Shown: positions 1-7,722, counted from the first letter of the stretch. The stretch: 30,207 bases of DNA from CAZVVG01 sp964630615 (GCA_964630615.1 CAZVVG010000008.1:1-30207); one strand, 5' to 3'. A program made the numbers and translations. Notes: a model not told the origin generated them from the letters alone.

Positions 1-701
1 TTCTTGGATTGCATCGCCAGAATATTCGCCTCCACCACGTTGTCCACGTAGCAGAAATCCCGCGACTGCTTTCCGTCGCTTTCCAGAAAAGGTTTCGTCT
101 TGGAGGGCAGAAAGAGCGTCGTGAGCCAAGCGGAAATCACAGTTGAATAGGGAGAATCCCCGTATTGGCCCGGGCCGAAGACATTAAAGTAGCGCAGACA
201 AACCGTATCCAAACCGTAAAGCAAACCGAACATCCGGCAAAATTGCTCATCGGTGTATTTTTGAAGGGCGTAAGGAGAAACCGGACAAGGAGGATTGTCT
301 TTTTCCTTGGTGGGAAGGGTTTTGGCGCCGCCGTAAACAGAAGAGGAGGAAGATTGAATAAACCTTTTGACTTTGTAATTCCGGGATTTTTCCAAGAGCA
401 AAGCGGTTCCGTAAACGTTGTTCTTGGTGGTCTGGGCTGGATGTTCAACGCTGTAACTCACTCTCGGCACGTAGGCAAAATGAAAAACATATTCCGGCTG
501 GTATTTTTTGAAGATTTTGTCTAGAAACTTCTCGTCCGTCATTGAGCCTTCGTGAAAAATTATTTTTTTATCCACCGCATCCCGGCGCCCCGTGGCAAAA
601 TTATCCATTCCGATAATTTTCGCTTTAGGAAAACGCTGGCCAAACTGCCGGGTAAAGTTGCTACCAATAAAACCGGCACAACCCGTGACTAAAACTTTCA
701 T
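1..701 (-). CDS. NAD-dependent sugar epimerase/dehydratase (partial, C-terminus off the left edge)
   Basis: Extended short-chain dehydrogenase/reductase acting on nucleotide sugars, most like the UDP-glucose/UDP-GlcNAc 4-epimerase branch (GalE/WbpP/TviC); it would supply activated sugars for surface glycans. The visible 233 residues begin MKVLVTGCAGFIGSN, which carries the Rossmann GxxGxxG motif at residues 7-13. They continue with a Ser-rich segment before SVYGG, the catalytic YALQK (YxxxK), RYFNVFGPGQ, and RDFCYVDNVV, all typical of the family. The frame is open to base 1, so the last third or so is missing. The ATG at 699-701 is the natural start because the Rossmann strand follows at once. 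It diverges from the membrane protein at 752 and shares a promoter region with it. The exact substrate cannot be fixed from sequence. Confidence 0.93.
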   Translation of the reverse strand, partial: MKVLVTGCAGFIGSNFTRQFGQRFPKAKIIGMDNFATGRRDAVDKKIIFHEGSMTDEKFLDKIFKKYQPEYVFHFAYVPRVSYSVEHPAQTTKNNVYGTALLLEKSRNYKVKRFIQSSSSSVYGGAKTLPTKEKDNPPCPVSPYALQKYTDEQFCRMFGLLYGLDTVCLRYFNVFGPGQYGDSPYSTVISAWLTTLFLPSKTKPFLESDGKQSRDFCYVDNVVEANILAMQSK

Positions 702-716
702 ATTTTTGCTTATTTA

Positions 717-745
717 TTGCCTAATTATTACCTCTCCATTATACT
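717..745 (+). promoter_or_regulatory. Sigma70-type promoter for the 752 membrane protein, leaderless geometry
   Basis: A -35 TTGCCT (717-722), 17-bp spacer and -10 TATACT (740-745). Only six bases separate the -10 from the ATG at 752, so the expected transcription start is the A of the start codon, giving a leaderless mRNA. No SD is present. It overlaps the opposing epimerase promoter. Confidence 0.6.
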
Positions 746-766
746 AGAAGCATGAGAAATATTCAA
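738..766 (-). promoter_or_regulatory. Sigma70-type promoter for the epimerase gene
   Basis: On the minus strand a -35 TTGAAT (761-766) is followed after 17 bp by a perfect -10 TATAAT (738-743). Transcription would start near 731 and leave a leader of about 30 nt. The -35 lies inside the first codons of the divergent gene, and the -10 overlaps that gene's own -10. Confidence 0.6.
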
Positions 767-2215
767 TTTTCAAGCGGGCTGAAAAAACCCGCGGTTCTTC
801 TTTCTTTGCTGCTTCTCGTCTTTTTCCTTAAGGGCGTTTTTCTGGCCGCGCTCTTTCCCATGTTTAAGGGTCAGGATGAATCCCGGCATTATAACACCCT
901 TCAATTCCTGGCCGAGCCCAAAGAAAAAAACTGGGAAATCATTCAAAGAAAAGCTATCAAGGACAAGGATCACCTGGAAAGCTACAATTTTTCCGAAGAA
1001 ATAAAAAACACGATTGTCGCCGCCCAGTTGAACGTAGCCCGGGAAGAAAATTACGCCAAAGCCTTTTTTTCGGAAAATTATTTCGGACCCAACGAAGAGA
1101 AAATCCTGGCCCACGAGTGGGAACCTTACAATAAAATTTACCCGCCCGAAAAAACCGGGGGCAACGGAATCTATCTTTATCACCGCCTCGCTTCCTGGCT
1201 GGAAAAGGCGCTGGGAGAGCAAAACATCCTGGTCCGGTTTTACGCACTCAGGATTTTTTCTGTTCTATTGGGCGGTCTGGTTCTGCTTTTGAGTTATTTT
1301 GTCGCGAAAAATCTTGGTTTTTCCGAAAAAATCAGCCTGCTCTTGGTCGCCCTTATCGCTTTTCAGCCTCGTTTTTCAATTTACATGATGAACATAAATT
1401 ACGCTTCTCTATTGATTCTTTTTTTCACGACTTTTACCTTAGGCGGGATCTTGAGTCTCAAGCAAGGCCTCAATTGGAAAAACGGCAGTTTATTGGTCTT
1501 GTCGGTCTTTTTCGGGTTTTTCACCAAGGGAACGGCTATTGTTCTTTTGGGTCCCCTGGTTTTTCTTCTTGGTTTTCATTTTTACTTAAAGTTCCGGTCC
1601 AAAAAAATTAATTATCGCCATTTTGCGCTAATTTTTCTTCTGTTCGTGTCCCTTCTCACGGTTTTTTCTTTGAAGCTTGATCTCGCCCAGATTCTGCCGC
1701 TGGAAAAACTCTCTTCTCTGACCGAGACTTTTCAATCCTTGGGGGATTACCTCGCGAAAACTTCCTCAATTTTTTCCGTGGCGAAAAATTACTGGGGAGA
1801 AATCGGCTGGGGACGGAAAAACTTGAGTAATTATTTTATCGGAGCGATTTGGCTACTGGAAGCTTTTGCCCTGATCGGCCTGCTTCTTTTCTTCTGGAAA
1901 AGAGAAAAAATTGATTTCCTGCCCGAAAAAAAATATCTCTGGTTTTTTCTTCTGATGCTTCTAGCCCTCCAGCTGGGTGTTCGCCTTTATGACTGGAAAA
2001 TGTTCGTCGTCAAGGACGCGATTGTCCTGGGCACGCCCGGCCGCTACTTTTTGCCCAATCTCCTGCCCCACCTGTTGTTGGTGGTCATCGGCTTAGGCGC
2101 CTGGCTCCGCCGGGAAAAATACCTGGAAAACACTCTGGTCGGATTTTTAATCTTAATTGCGATTTTCTCCCTCTACCAGATTTTTGATCTTATTCTCCCC
2201 CGCTTTTATTTATAA
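752..2215 (+). CDS. Polytopic membrane protein, GT-C / DUF2142-like
   Basis: A 487-residue integral membrane protein with about ten hydrophobic segments. After the first helix (residues 14-36) comes FKGQDESRHY (38-47), an acidic DE pair just outside the membrane. This resembles the first-loop DE/DD motif of GT-C lipid-linked-sugar glycosyltransferases and of DUF2142 proteins. A soluble loop (about 50-155) precedes the remaining helices. By family it probably transfers sugars from a polyprenyl-phosphate donor outside the cytoplasm, or helps build a surface polymer; that is inference. The start lies six bases after a -10 box and has no SD. The 225-residue protein gene begins 12 bp downstream, so the two are probably co-transcribed. 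Confidence 0.75.
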   Translation: MRNIQFSSGLKKPAVLLSLLLLVFFLKGVFLAALFPMFKGQDESRHYNTLQFLAEPKEKNWEIIQRKAIKDKDHLESYNFSEEIKNTIVAAQLNVAREENYAKAFFSENYFGPNEEKILAHEWEPYNKIYPPEKTGGNGIYLYHRLASWLEKALGEQNILVRFYALRIFSVLLGGLVLLLSYFVAKNLGFSEKISLLLVALIAFQPRFSIYMMNINYASLLILFFTTFTLGGILSLKQGLNWKNGSLLVLSVFFGFFTKGTAIVLLGPLVFLLGFHFYLKFRSKKINYRHFALIFLLFVSLLTVFSLKLDLAQILPLEKLSSLTETFQSLGDYLAKTSSIFSVAKNYWGEIGWGRKNLSNYFIGAIWLLEAFALIGLLLFFWKREKIDFLPEKKYLWFFLLMLLALQLGVRLYDWKMFVVKDAIVLGTPGRYFLPNLLPHLLLVVIGLGAWLRREKYLENTLVGFLILIAIFSLYQIFDLILPRFYL

Positions 2216-2227
2216 CCGGAATTTATT

Positions 2228-2905
2228 ATGAACCTTTTGCAAACCAAAAATATTTTTCTCTTGCTTTTTTTCCTGGCTGTTTTTTTAGTTTTTGGACGCC
2301 TCGCCAGTTTATGGTCTTTTCCGGATCCAACCTGGCCACTACTAAAAGAAGAAAAGGTTGAACTGGAAAAGAACCAACCGCTGTTCCAGGTGTTCACGGC
2401 TCGCCGCGACAATTTGTCCCAAGTGGAATTTCTCATGAGCAGCGCCAGCATCAAGCCGGGCGGAACGCTTAAATTGGAACTGCGCGATGAGGCTTGCCAT
2501 CAGATTCTGCGCCAAGCTTCCTGGAAAGTGAGCAACCTGGATTCGGAAGATACTTACGCTTTCCGTTTCCGGCGCTTGGAAAACTCCCAGGGAAAAGATT
2601 TTTGTTTTTCTGCGTCTTTTGATCCCCAAGACGAAAAAAAGAAAGCCAAAATCTTTCTTCATAAGCAGCCTCCTTATGGCAGCCAATATTTTCTTAATTC
2701 CGCCACCGGAGAAAAGTTCTCCGACCGGTCACTGTCTCTCCGGCCCGGTTACCAAAACGCCAGTCTGGGAAAAAACCTAACGGAACTCAATCAAAGAATT
2801 TCCCAGTATAAGCCCTGGTTCCTCAAACATCACTTCTTAAACTTGGTTATCTTTTCCTTCCTCTTCCTTTTCCTCCTGGTTGTGAGCCTCCTGATTCGGC
2901 TTTAA
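2228..2905 (+). CDS. Bitopic membrane protein of unknown function
   Basis: I do not recognise this 225-residue protein. It has a hydrophobic segment at about residues 9-29, a polar region of about 170 residues with probable beta structure and two Cys (in DEACHQ and KDFCFS), and a second hydrophobic helix at the extreme C-terminus (about 203-224). That topology places the middle domain outside the membrane with both ends anchored. It follows the GT-C-like gene by 12 bp and probably works with it in surface glycan assembly (inference from position only). Its last 69 bp overlap the end of the glycosyltransferase gene on the other strand, so the C-terminal helix is encoded antisense to that protein's charged tail. 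Reading frame support is good; function is unknown. Confidence 0.7.
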   Translation: MNLLQTKNIFLLLFFLAVFLVFGRLASLWSFPDPTWPLLKEEKVELEKNQPLFQVFTARRDNLSQVEFLMSSASIKPGGTLKLELRDEACHQILRQASWKVSNLDSEDTYAFRFRRLENSQGKDFCFSASFDPQDEKKKAKIFLHKQPPYGSQYFLNSATGEKFSDRSLSLRPGYQNASLGKNLTELNQRISQYKPWFLKHHFLNLVIFSFLFLFLLVVSLLIRL

Positions 2906-4072
2906 AAGAGAACGCAAATAAGCGTAATAAGCTTCGTTCTTGCCCGCCTGAGTTGTGTAGGTTTCCTGGGCTTTTTGAAGGGCTTTTTGACCCATTTCTC
3001 GTCTCAATTCGGGCTCTAAAATGAGCCGAGAAAGCTTGTTTTCCCACTCAGTGGGATCTTTAGCCGTAAAGCCGTCAAAACCGTCACTGATGGCCTCCTG
3101 GAAAGTCCGGGTGGCGCTGGCGACAGTCGGCACCCCGACAATCCCCGCCTCAAAGAATTTAAGCTCGGATTTGGCTTCGCAAAAAGGATTGCCGATTTCC
3201 AGGGGCGCCAAGTTGATATCCACCGAAGCGACGTTAGTAAAGTGTTTTTCCCGCGGAACATAGGGCAGTTTTTTGATCCGTGCTGGGAATTTCAGCAGTT
3301 GGCTTTCTAGCTTCAGCGGGCCGACAAGAAACAGTTCCGTTTGGGAATATTTTTCCAGAATCCGCGCCAGGGTTTCAGTGATCAGGGCAAAGTCCTGATT
3401 ATGAGAAATCGTTCCGGAAAAATAACCCAGCTTCACGGACTTTCCGACTTTAGGAACTGGGGACTGAATTAGCTTTTTTGCCCTCGCAACGTCTTTCCGA
3501 GACAACTTGTTAGGAACGATGAAAACCTGTTTGCCAAATTCTCGGAGCTTGTCCGCGAGAAAAGCTGTTGTTGTCGTGCAAACTTTGACGTAAGGATCCT
3601 GGAGAAGCTCCGCCCCCACGCCTTTAGCGTAAAGCGGCTTTTCCAACGGATTAATATTTTTAAGATAATCCATTTTGCCCAAATAGCGGGAATCAAAAAC
3701 CAAGTCGTCCGTTTCAAAAATAATTTCTTTCCTTTGGGCTTTGATTTTGTTAATCAATTTTTCCAGCTGGGGAGTAAAAAGTGTCCGGTGAAAAACAAAA
3801 ATTTTGAATTGGTCCACCGAGTTAAGTAGGAACGGTCGGTCCTGAAGCGCCACGGAACATTTGAATCCATGATATTCAAGTTCTTCCGCCTGGTGCCACG
3901 CGCGATAAAGGGCACTGTCTCCTACTCCGCCGGTAAGAAAAAGAATATCTCCGGAACCGACGCCTTGAAAAAGACGGCTGGCGAAAGAGCCTATTCGTTT
4001 CACACCATTCCAAAAACCGTCCTGTTTCAGGATATTAAGAAATTTTCCCAATCTTATAAAAAATAATTTCAT
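2837..4072 (-). CDS. Glycosyltransferase, GT4/GT-B type
   Basis: A 411-residue GT-B fold glycosyltransferase. The C-terminal half shows the family pattern: KLGYFSGTISHNQDF opening the second Rossmann domain, ELFLVGPL, and CEAKSELKFFEAGIVGVPTVAS, which carries the E-x7-E-like nucleotide-sugar binding region. A GSGDILFLTGGVGDSALYR stretch sits in the first domain. The donor sugar and acceptor are not predictable. It starts one base after the rubrerythrin stop codon, so it is probably expressed by read-through from that gene. The last 20 or so residues (NQEEKEEEGKDNQV) are highly charged and lie antisense to the neighbouring membrane helix; they are probably dispensable tail. Confidence 0.85.
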   Translation of the reverse strand: MKLFFIRLGKFLNILKQDGFWNGVKRIGSFASRLFQGVGSGDILFLTGGVGDSALYRAWHQAEELEYHGFKCSVALQDRPFLLNSVDQFKIFVFHRTLFTPQLEKLINKIKAQRKEIIFETDDLVFDSRYLGKMDYLKNINPLEKPLYAKGVGAELLQDPYVKVCTTTTAFLADKLREFGKQVFIVPNKLSRKDVARAKKLIQSPVPKVGKSVKLGYFSGTISHNQDFALITETLARILEKYSQTELFLVGPLKLESQLLKFPARIKKLPYVPREKHFTNVASVDINLAPLEIGNPFCEAKSELKFFEAGIVGVPTVASATRTFQEAISDGFDGFTAKDPTEWENKLSRLILEPELRREMGQKALQKAQETYTTQAGKNEAYYAYLRSLLKPNQEAHNQEEKEEEGKDNQV

Positions 4073-4073
4073 T

Positions 4074-4598
4074 TTAGGCCGAAAGATATTTTTCCATCAA
4101 TTTAAGGTGATCGTTTTCTGCTTGGCTCAAGGCGGAAAATAAAATCCGCACCTGAGGCTCTTCGGCTTCCTGTAAAAATTTGGTATAAATTTCCGTTGCG
4201 TGCGTTTCCAATTCCACGGTCTTTTGAAAGTTTTCCACCTCCTCGTTGCTGCACGTTTCGGTGGCAGCAATCGGGGCTGGTCGGCCCAGCAGCTTCGTCA
4301 CGATAACCGCGTGCTCCCATTCAATTTTAGCCAAACGCTTAAACATCACTTTGACTTCATAGGAATTCGTCTTACCAGCCATGCAGGTATAAATGGCTGA
4401 AGCTCTGACTTCCAGAGCATAAGTTTCTTCCAGATTTTTCTTGGAGACTTCACCGATTTCAATTTTTTCTTTCACAATCGGATTAGCTTCTTTTCCAGGC
4501 TTGATAAAATTTCCCGGCGCTCCGCAAAAAGGACATTCGGTCGGCTTGCCTTCGCCCAGATAGGCATCGCCACAAACTTGGCAAATATAAGTTTGCAT
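4074..4598 (-). CDS. Reverse rubrerythrin (N-terminal rubredoxin + diiron ferritin-like domain)
   Basis: A 174-residue peroxide-scavenging protein. Residues 1-30 form a rubredoxin-type iron site (C6xxC9 and C22PFC25). Residues 50-174 form the four-helix diiron domain, with carboxylate/His ligands visible around E63, E93-x-x-H96, E131 and E161-x-x-H164. Having rubredoxin first is the reverse rubrerythrin arrangement of anaerobes, which reduces hydrogen peroxide with electrons from NADH/rubredoxin systems. I chose ATG 4596-4598 because the frame upstream runs into the tRNA gene, and MQTYICQVCG is the normal family start. It lies 20 bp after the tRNA and 48 codons or so beyond the POR operon end, which fits protection of oxygen-sensitive POR. 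The glycosyltransferase gene follows after 1 bp. Confidence 0.92.
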   Translation of the reverse strand: MQTYICQVCGDAYLGEGKPTECPFCGAPGNFIKPGKEANPIVKEKIEIGEVSKKNLEETYALEVRASAIYTCMAGKTNSYEVKVMFKRLAKIEWEHAVIVTKLLGRPAPIAATETCSNEEVENFQKTVELETHATEIYTKFLQEAEEPQVRILFSALSQAENDHLKLMEKYLSA

Positions 4599-4618
4599 AT
4601 TTTTAAAAATAATTAATG

Positions 4619-4691
4619 AGCCCACGGTCGGGGTTGAACCGACGACCTATGCGTTACGAATGCATTGCTCTGCCAACTGAGCTACGTGGGC
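4619..4691 (-). tRNA. tRNA-Thr (anticodon CGU)
   Basis: A complete 73-nt cloverleaf on the minus strand. The acceptor stem GCCCACG/CGTGGGC is fully paired; the D arm is GCTC...GAGC; the anticodon loop is TTCGTAA, giving CGU, which reads ACG (Thr); the T arm is GTCGG-TTCAACC-CCGAC. The discriminator base is U and no CCA is encoded. The anticodon stem has an A-C mismatch at 31-39 next to the loop. It sits between porB (28 bp upstream) and the rubrerythrin gene (20 bp downstream) on the same strand; no separate promoter is obvious. Confidence 0.95.
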
Positions 4692-4719
4692 CAGACAGGA
4701 ACAATTAAAACATTTCTTT

Positions 4720-5622
4720 TTAGCTTTTGGCAAGCAAGTTTTGCCATTCTTCATCCACTAATTTCTGCATTTCTTCCAAGACGGCTTTGTTTTCGGGAGA
4801 AAAAAGATGCTTAAACCGTCCTTGAGTTTTGAGAAAATCTTCCAACGGCCGGCGTTTTTCCGTTTGGTAATTAATCTGATATTTACCGTTCTCTATTTCG
4901 TAAAGCGGCCAAAAATTGGTTTCCGTGGCCAGCTTGGCCACTTGGACAAATTGGGAAGTAGGAAATTTCCAGTTGTTCGTACAGGGTGAAAAAACATTGA
5001 GAAAAGACGGGCCTTTAGTTTCCAGCGCTTTGCGGGCTTTCTTTTTGAGATCTGCTAGGAAAGCCACGTTGGCCTGGGCCAAATAAGGGACGCTGTGAGC
5101 GTTGACGATTTCCATCAATTTTTTTCGCGCCTGCGTTTTCCCAATTCTTTCTTTTTCTCCGACCGGAGTGGTTTCCGTCTGGGCACCAAAAGGAGTGGCG
5201 CTGGATCTTTGGTTACCGGTATTCATATAGCCCGCGTTGTCGTAACAAACATAGAGAAAATTGTGTCCCCGTTCCAGCGCTCCGGAAAGGGCCTGCAAGC
5301 CGATGTCGTAGGTTCCGCCATCACCGCCGAAGGCCACGATTTTCGCCTCGGTTTTTATTTTTCCGCGCCGCCGAAGAGCCTTTTGTGCGGCCTCAATTCC
5401 GGAAGCAGTGGCCGCCGCGTTTTCAAAGGCGCTGTGGATATAGGGAACTTTCCAGGCCGTGAAAGGATAAAGCGTGGAAGTTACCTCCAGACAACCGGTC
5501 GCGTTGGTTACGATGACGGGACCTTGAGCCTCGCCCAAAACCGTCCGGACGATAGTCGGAAAAGCACAGCCGGCGCACGCACTGTGCCCGGAAGCCAGAT
5601 ATTGATTAAGCTTCTGGTTCAT
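4720..5622 (-). CDS. porB: Pyruvate:ferredoxin oxidoreductase beta subunit (TPP-binding)
   Basis: A 300-residue thiamine-pyrophosphate subunit of the archaeal-type heterotetrameric 2-oxoacid:ferredoxin oxidoreductase, which converts pyruvate and CoA to acetyl-CoA, CO2 and reduced ferredoxin. It shows C16AGC19 and C44, plus a later Cys in FSPCTNNWKF, for the proximal [4Fe-4S] cluster. The TPP/Mg motif is GGDGGTYDIG (about 98-107), followed by YDNAGYMNTGNQ and SSATPFGAQT, which are characteristic of pyruvate-type enzymes. The ATG at 5620-5622 lies inside the end of the coiled-coil gene (17-bp overlap), so translation is probably coupled to it. No SD. GC is clearly higher than in that upstream gene. 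Confidence 0.95.
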   Translation of the reverse strand: MNQKLNQYLASGHSACAGCAFPTIVRTVLGEAQGPVIVTNATGCLEVTSTLYPFTAWKVPYIHSAFENAAATASGIEAAQKALRRRGKIKTEAKIVAFGGDGGTYDIGLQALSGALERGHNFLYVCYDNAGYMNTGNQRSSATPFGAQTETTPVGEKERIGKTQARKKLMEIVNAHSVPYLAQANVAFLADLKKKARKALETKGPSFLNVFSPCTNNWKFPTSQFVQVAKLATETNFWPLYEIENGKYQINYQTEKRRPLEDFLKTQGRFKHLFSPENKAVLEEMQKLVDEEWQNLLAKS

Positions 5623-6262
5623 TTGGATTTTCTTTTAAGAACTCCCGAACTTCTTCTATGCCTTTTTTCGTTAAAGTATCTAGTGTTTCTTCATAAATTT
5701 TATCCATATCTTCTTTGATTTTTTCTATTTTTTCCTTGAAAGCCTTGTAATTTTCTTCCAATTCTTTTATTTTTTCGGCAATTTCATCATGAATTTCCTC
5801 TCTTTGCTGAACGGTCAACTCAAAAATTTCTCCGTTTTTAATTTTTTCCTCAATCATTCCACATAAAATATTCACGGTTTCCTGAGTCTTCTCTCCCTTA
5901 AGATTCGTAATCTCTTCCTCAACTATCTTAATAATTTCGGATATTTTTTCCTCTTTGATTTTTTCATTCTCTGGAACATCTCCAACTTCCTTGATGCTTC
6001 TTATTTTTTGGATATTTTCTTCGCCTCTTTTTTCCAACCCACTAATTTTTATCTTAAGATCCGCTGTGGCATCTTCTTTCAGAATTTTCAGATCTTCTGT
6101 TGTCTCGATTCTAAATTTTTCTCCTGGTTTAAGATTCATAAGCCCTTCCCAGGTCCTAACCAAAACCCTGCCTTCTCCGTCAACTTGTTCTGGAGTTGAT
6201 TTTTGCTTTTCTTTGGGGTCTATTTTTTCTTTTCGATAATCTTGTTCGTAGATATTTTCCAT
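5606..6262 (-). CDS. Coiled-coil protein encoded between porA and porB
   Basis: I do not recognise this 218-residue protein. It is extremely rich in Glu, Lys and Ile. A long helical/coiled-coil region covers about residues 60-210 and a short polar, possibly disordered, N-terminus precedes it. There is no signal peptide or membrane segment, and the single Cys is in NILCGMIEE. It begins 46 bp after porA and its stop lies 17 bp inside porB, so it is embedded in the POR operon and probably co-translated with porB. Base composition differs from its neighbours: a 60-base sample (5761-5820) is about 33% GC, against about 53% for 5341-5400 in porB. It could be a POR assembly or scaffold protein, or an unrelated insertion. 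No function is assigned. Confidence 0.8.
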   Translation of the reverse strand: MENIYEQDYRKEKIDPKEKQKSTPEQVDGEGRVLVRTWEGLMNLKPGEKFRIETTEDLKILKEDATADLKIKISGLEKRGEENIQKIRSIKEVGDVPENEKIKEEKISEIIKIVEEEITNLKGEKTQETVNILCGMIEEKIKNGEIFELTVQQREEIHDEIAEKIKELEENYKAFKEKIEKIKEDMDKIYEETLDTLTKKGIEEVREFLKENPNEPEA

Positions 6263-6308
6263 AAAATTAAATTACAAATTATTTTACAAAAAAATTACTT
6301 TATGTAAT

Positions 6309-7436
6309 TTAAGCGATTTTGAAAACTTTATCAAAATCCGCCTGAAAAATGTCCCGCCCGCCCAAACCATAAACATAACTCGTGATTTTGGACTTGAAGT
6401 TTCCGGCTTGATGCAAGCTGTTGACGACTTCCAGGTATAGCGGCGGAAAAGTGCCAAGTGACTGAGAGCGGTCCAGCGTGGCAAGGCTTTTGACTTTGGC
6501 CAAAGCTTGGGAAATTTCTCGAAGTGGAAACGGACGGAATAAATTTATTTTTAGCAAGCCGACTTTTTGGCCCGTTTTTCTTAGCTTATCCACGGTTTCT
6601 TTGGCGGTACCAGCTACCGAACCCGCCAGCACGATTACCCGTTCGGCGTCTTTTAATCTATACCCTTCAAAAATTTCTTTTTTGCGGCCGCTGATTTTCC
6701 CGAATTCCCGGGTAATTTTAGAATATTCTCTTTGCGCCGAATTCAAAGCTTTTTCCTGATCAATTTTAAATTCCATAAAAGCGTTCTGTAGCGCCAAAGG
6801 GCCAAAAGTTACCGGATTTTTCTGGTCCAAAAGAAAATTCTCCGGTCGGAATTCGCCGATGAATTTTTTTACTTTTTGATCGGGTAAAATTTCCAGATTT
6901 TCCACGCTGTGAGAAGTATTAAAGCCGTCCATAATCGACATCACCGGCAAAGCGGTTTTTTCCGCCAGCTTGGCTCCGATCAGGGTATTATCATAAACTT
7001 CCTGGACGTTCTCAGCAAAAAGCTGGATCCAGCCTGCATCCCGGGCTCCCATCACGTCGCTATGATCGCCGTGAATATTAATCGGAGCGGAAAGTGCCCG
7101 CGCCGCTACCGCCATAATAATCGGCAAACGGAGTCCGCTGGCCACGTAGAGCATTTCGTGCATTAACGCCAGACCCTGGGAGCTGGTCGCCGTGGCCGTT
7201 CGGGCTCCGGCCGCAGCCGCTCCAATGCTTGCGGAAAGAGCGCTGTGTTCGGATTCCACCTGGATTATTTCCGTTCTCACCTGGCCTTCGCTTTTCATTT
7301 TAGCAAAAGTCTCAATAATCGGCGTCTGGGGCGTAATCGGATAAACGGCCAGTACGTCAATTTCCAATTGACGCAAGGCTTCGGCTGATGCTGCCCCGCC
7401 CGTCAGAGCTATTCTTTTTTCCTTGCTTTTCGACAT
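6309..7436 (-). CDS. porA: Pyruvate:ferredoxin oxidoreductase alpha subunit
   Basis: A 375-residue alpha subunit of POR. Near the N-terminus is YPITPQTPI (substrate/CoA-side loop), followed by QVESEHSALSASIGAAAAG, ATSSQGLALMHE and NIHGDHSDVMGARD. The GDHSD signature separates pyruvate-type alpha subunits from other 2-oxoacid oxidoreductases. The C-terminal third contains the transketolase C-like domain (VGLLKINLFRPFP and SLATLDRSQSLG). It starts 5 bp after the delta (ferredoxin) subunit and has no SD. The order gamma-delta-alpha-beta is the usual one except for the coiled-coil gene placed before beta. The stop codon lies within a short AT-rich inverted repeat (6292-6310). Confidence 0.95.
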   Translation of the reverse strand: MSKSKEKRIALTGGAASAEALRQLEIDVLAVYPITPQTPIIETFAKMKSEGQVRTEIIQVESEHSALSASIGAAAAGARTATATSSQGLALMHEMLYVASGLRLPIIMAVAARALSAPINIHGDHSDVMGARDAGWIQLFAENVQEVYDNTLIGAKLAEKTALPVMSIMDGFNTSHSVENLEILPDQKVKKFIGEFRPENFLLDQKNPVTFGPLALQNAFMEFKIDQEKALNSAQREYSKITREFGKISGRKKEIFEGYRLKDAERVIVLAGSVAGTAKETVDKLRKTGQKVGLLKINLFRPFPLREISQALAKVKSLATLDRSQSLGTFPPLYLEVVNSLHQAGNFKSKITSYVYGLGGRDIFQADFDKVFKIA

Positions 7437-7441
7437 AATTA

Positions 7442-7705
7442 TTATTTTTTTACGGATATTTCTATGGCCTTAAAGGGACAAACGGAAGCGCAAACCCCGC
7501 AACCCTTGCAAAAATCATAATCAATGGAGGCGATTTTTTTCCCCGACTGGCTTTTCTTTATCTCTATGCAAGCTTCCGGACAAAAAGGCACGCAGGTTTC
7601 ACAACCAACGCACTTTTTTTCATCGACTTTTGGACAGTCATATCTCCAATTTCCTGTCCGAGGAGCTTTTTTTGAATTATATTTTATCACCGCACCTTTT
7701 TCCAT
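7442..7705 (-). CDS. porD: Pyruvate:ferredoxin oxidoreductase delta subunit (2[4Fe-4S] ferredoxin)
   Basis: An 87-residue electron-transfer subunit. Two complete CxxCxxCxxxCP motifs are present: C-V-G-C-E-T-C-V-P-F-C-P in the middle and C-K-G-C-G-V-C-A-S-V-C-P near the C-terminus, each binding one [4Fe-4S] cluster. They pass electrons from the TPP site to external ferredoxin. The N-terminal TGNWRYDCPKVDEKKC stretch is typical of POR delta subunits. It lies 17 bp after the gamma gene and 5 bp before the alpha gene. The ATG at 7703-7705 is the only sensible start. Confidence 0.95.
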   Translation of the reverse strand: MEKGAVIKYNSKKAPRTGNWRYDCPKVDEKKCVGCETCVPFCPEACIEIKKSQSGKKIASIDYDFCKGCGVCASVCPFKAIEISVKK

Positions 7706-7722
7706 AATTTTTCCAAATTAAA

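Noticed and set aside
165..524. Open frame of 119 codons on the plus strand
   Set aside because: It lies opposite the clearly recognisable epimerase; no family features and frequent rare-looking composition, so it is a shadow.
770..1247. Minus-strand frames of 96 and 150 codons inside the GT-C-like gene
   Set aside because: Antisense to a coherent membrane protein; they show no domain and arise from its biased codon use.
4599..4625. Upstream extension of the rubrerythrin frame into the tRNA gene
   Set aside because: The extra nine residues overlap the tRNA 3' end and do not match the family start.
5095..5718. Plus-strand frame of 207 codons across porB and the coiled-coil gene
   Set aside because: It crosses two genes on the other strand and has no recognisable feature.
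6292..6310. AT-rich inverted repeat AAATTAC/GTAATTT at the porA stop, followed by T's on the minus strand
   Set aside because: Only 7 bp with one G-C pair, too weak to call a terminator; it may still lower read-through slightly.
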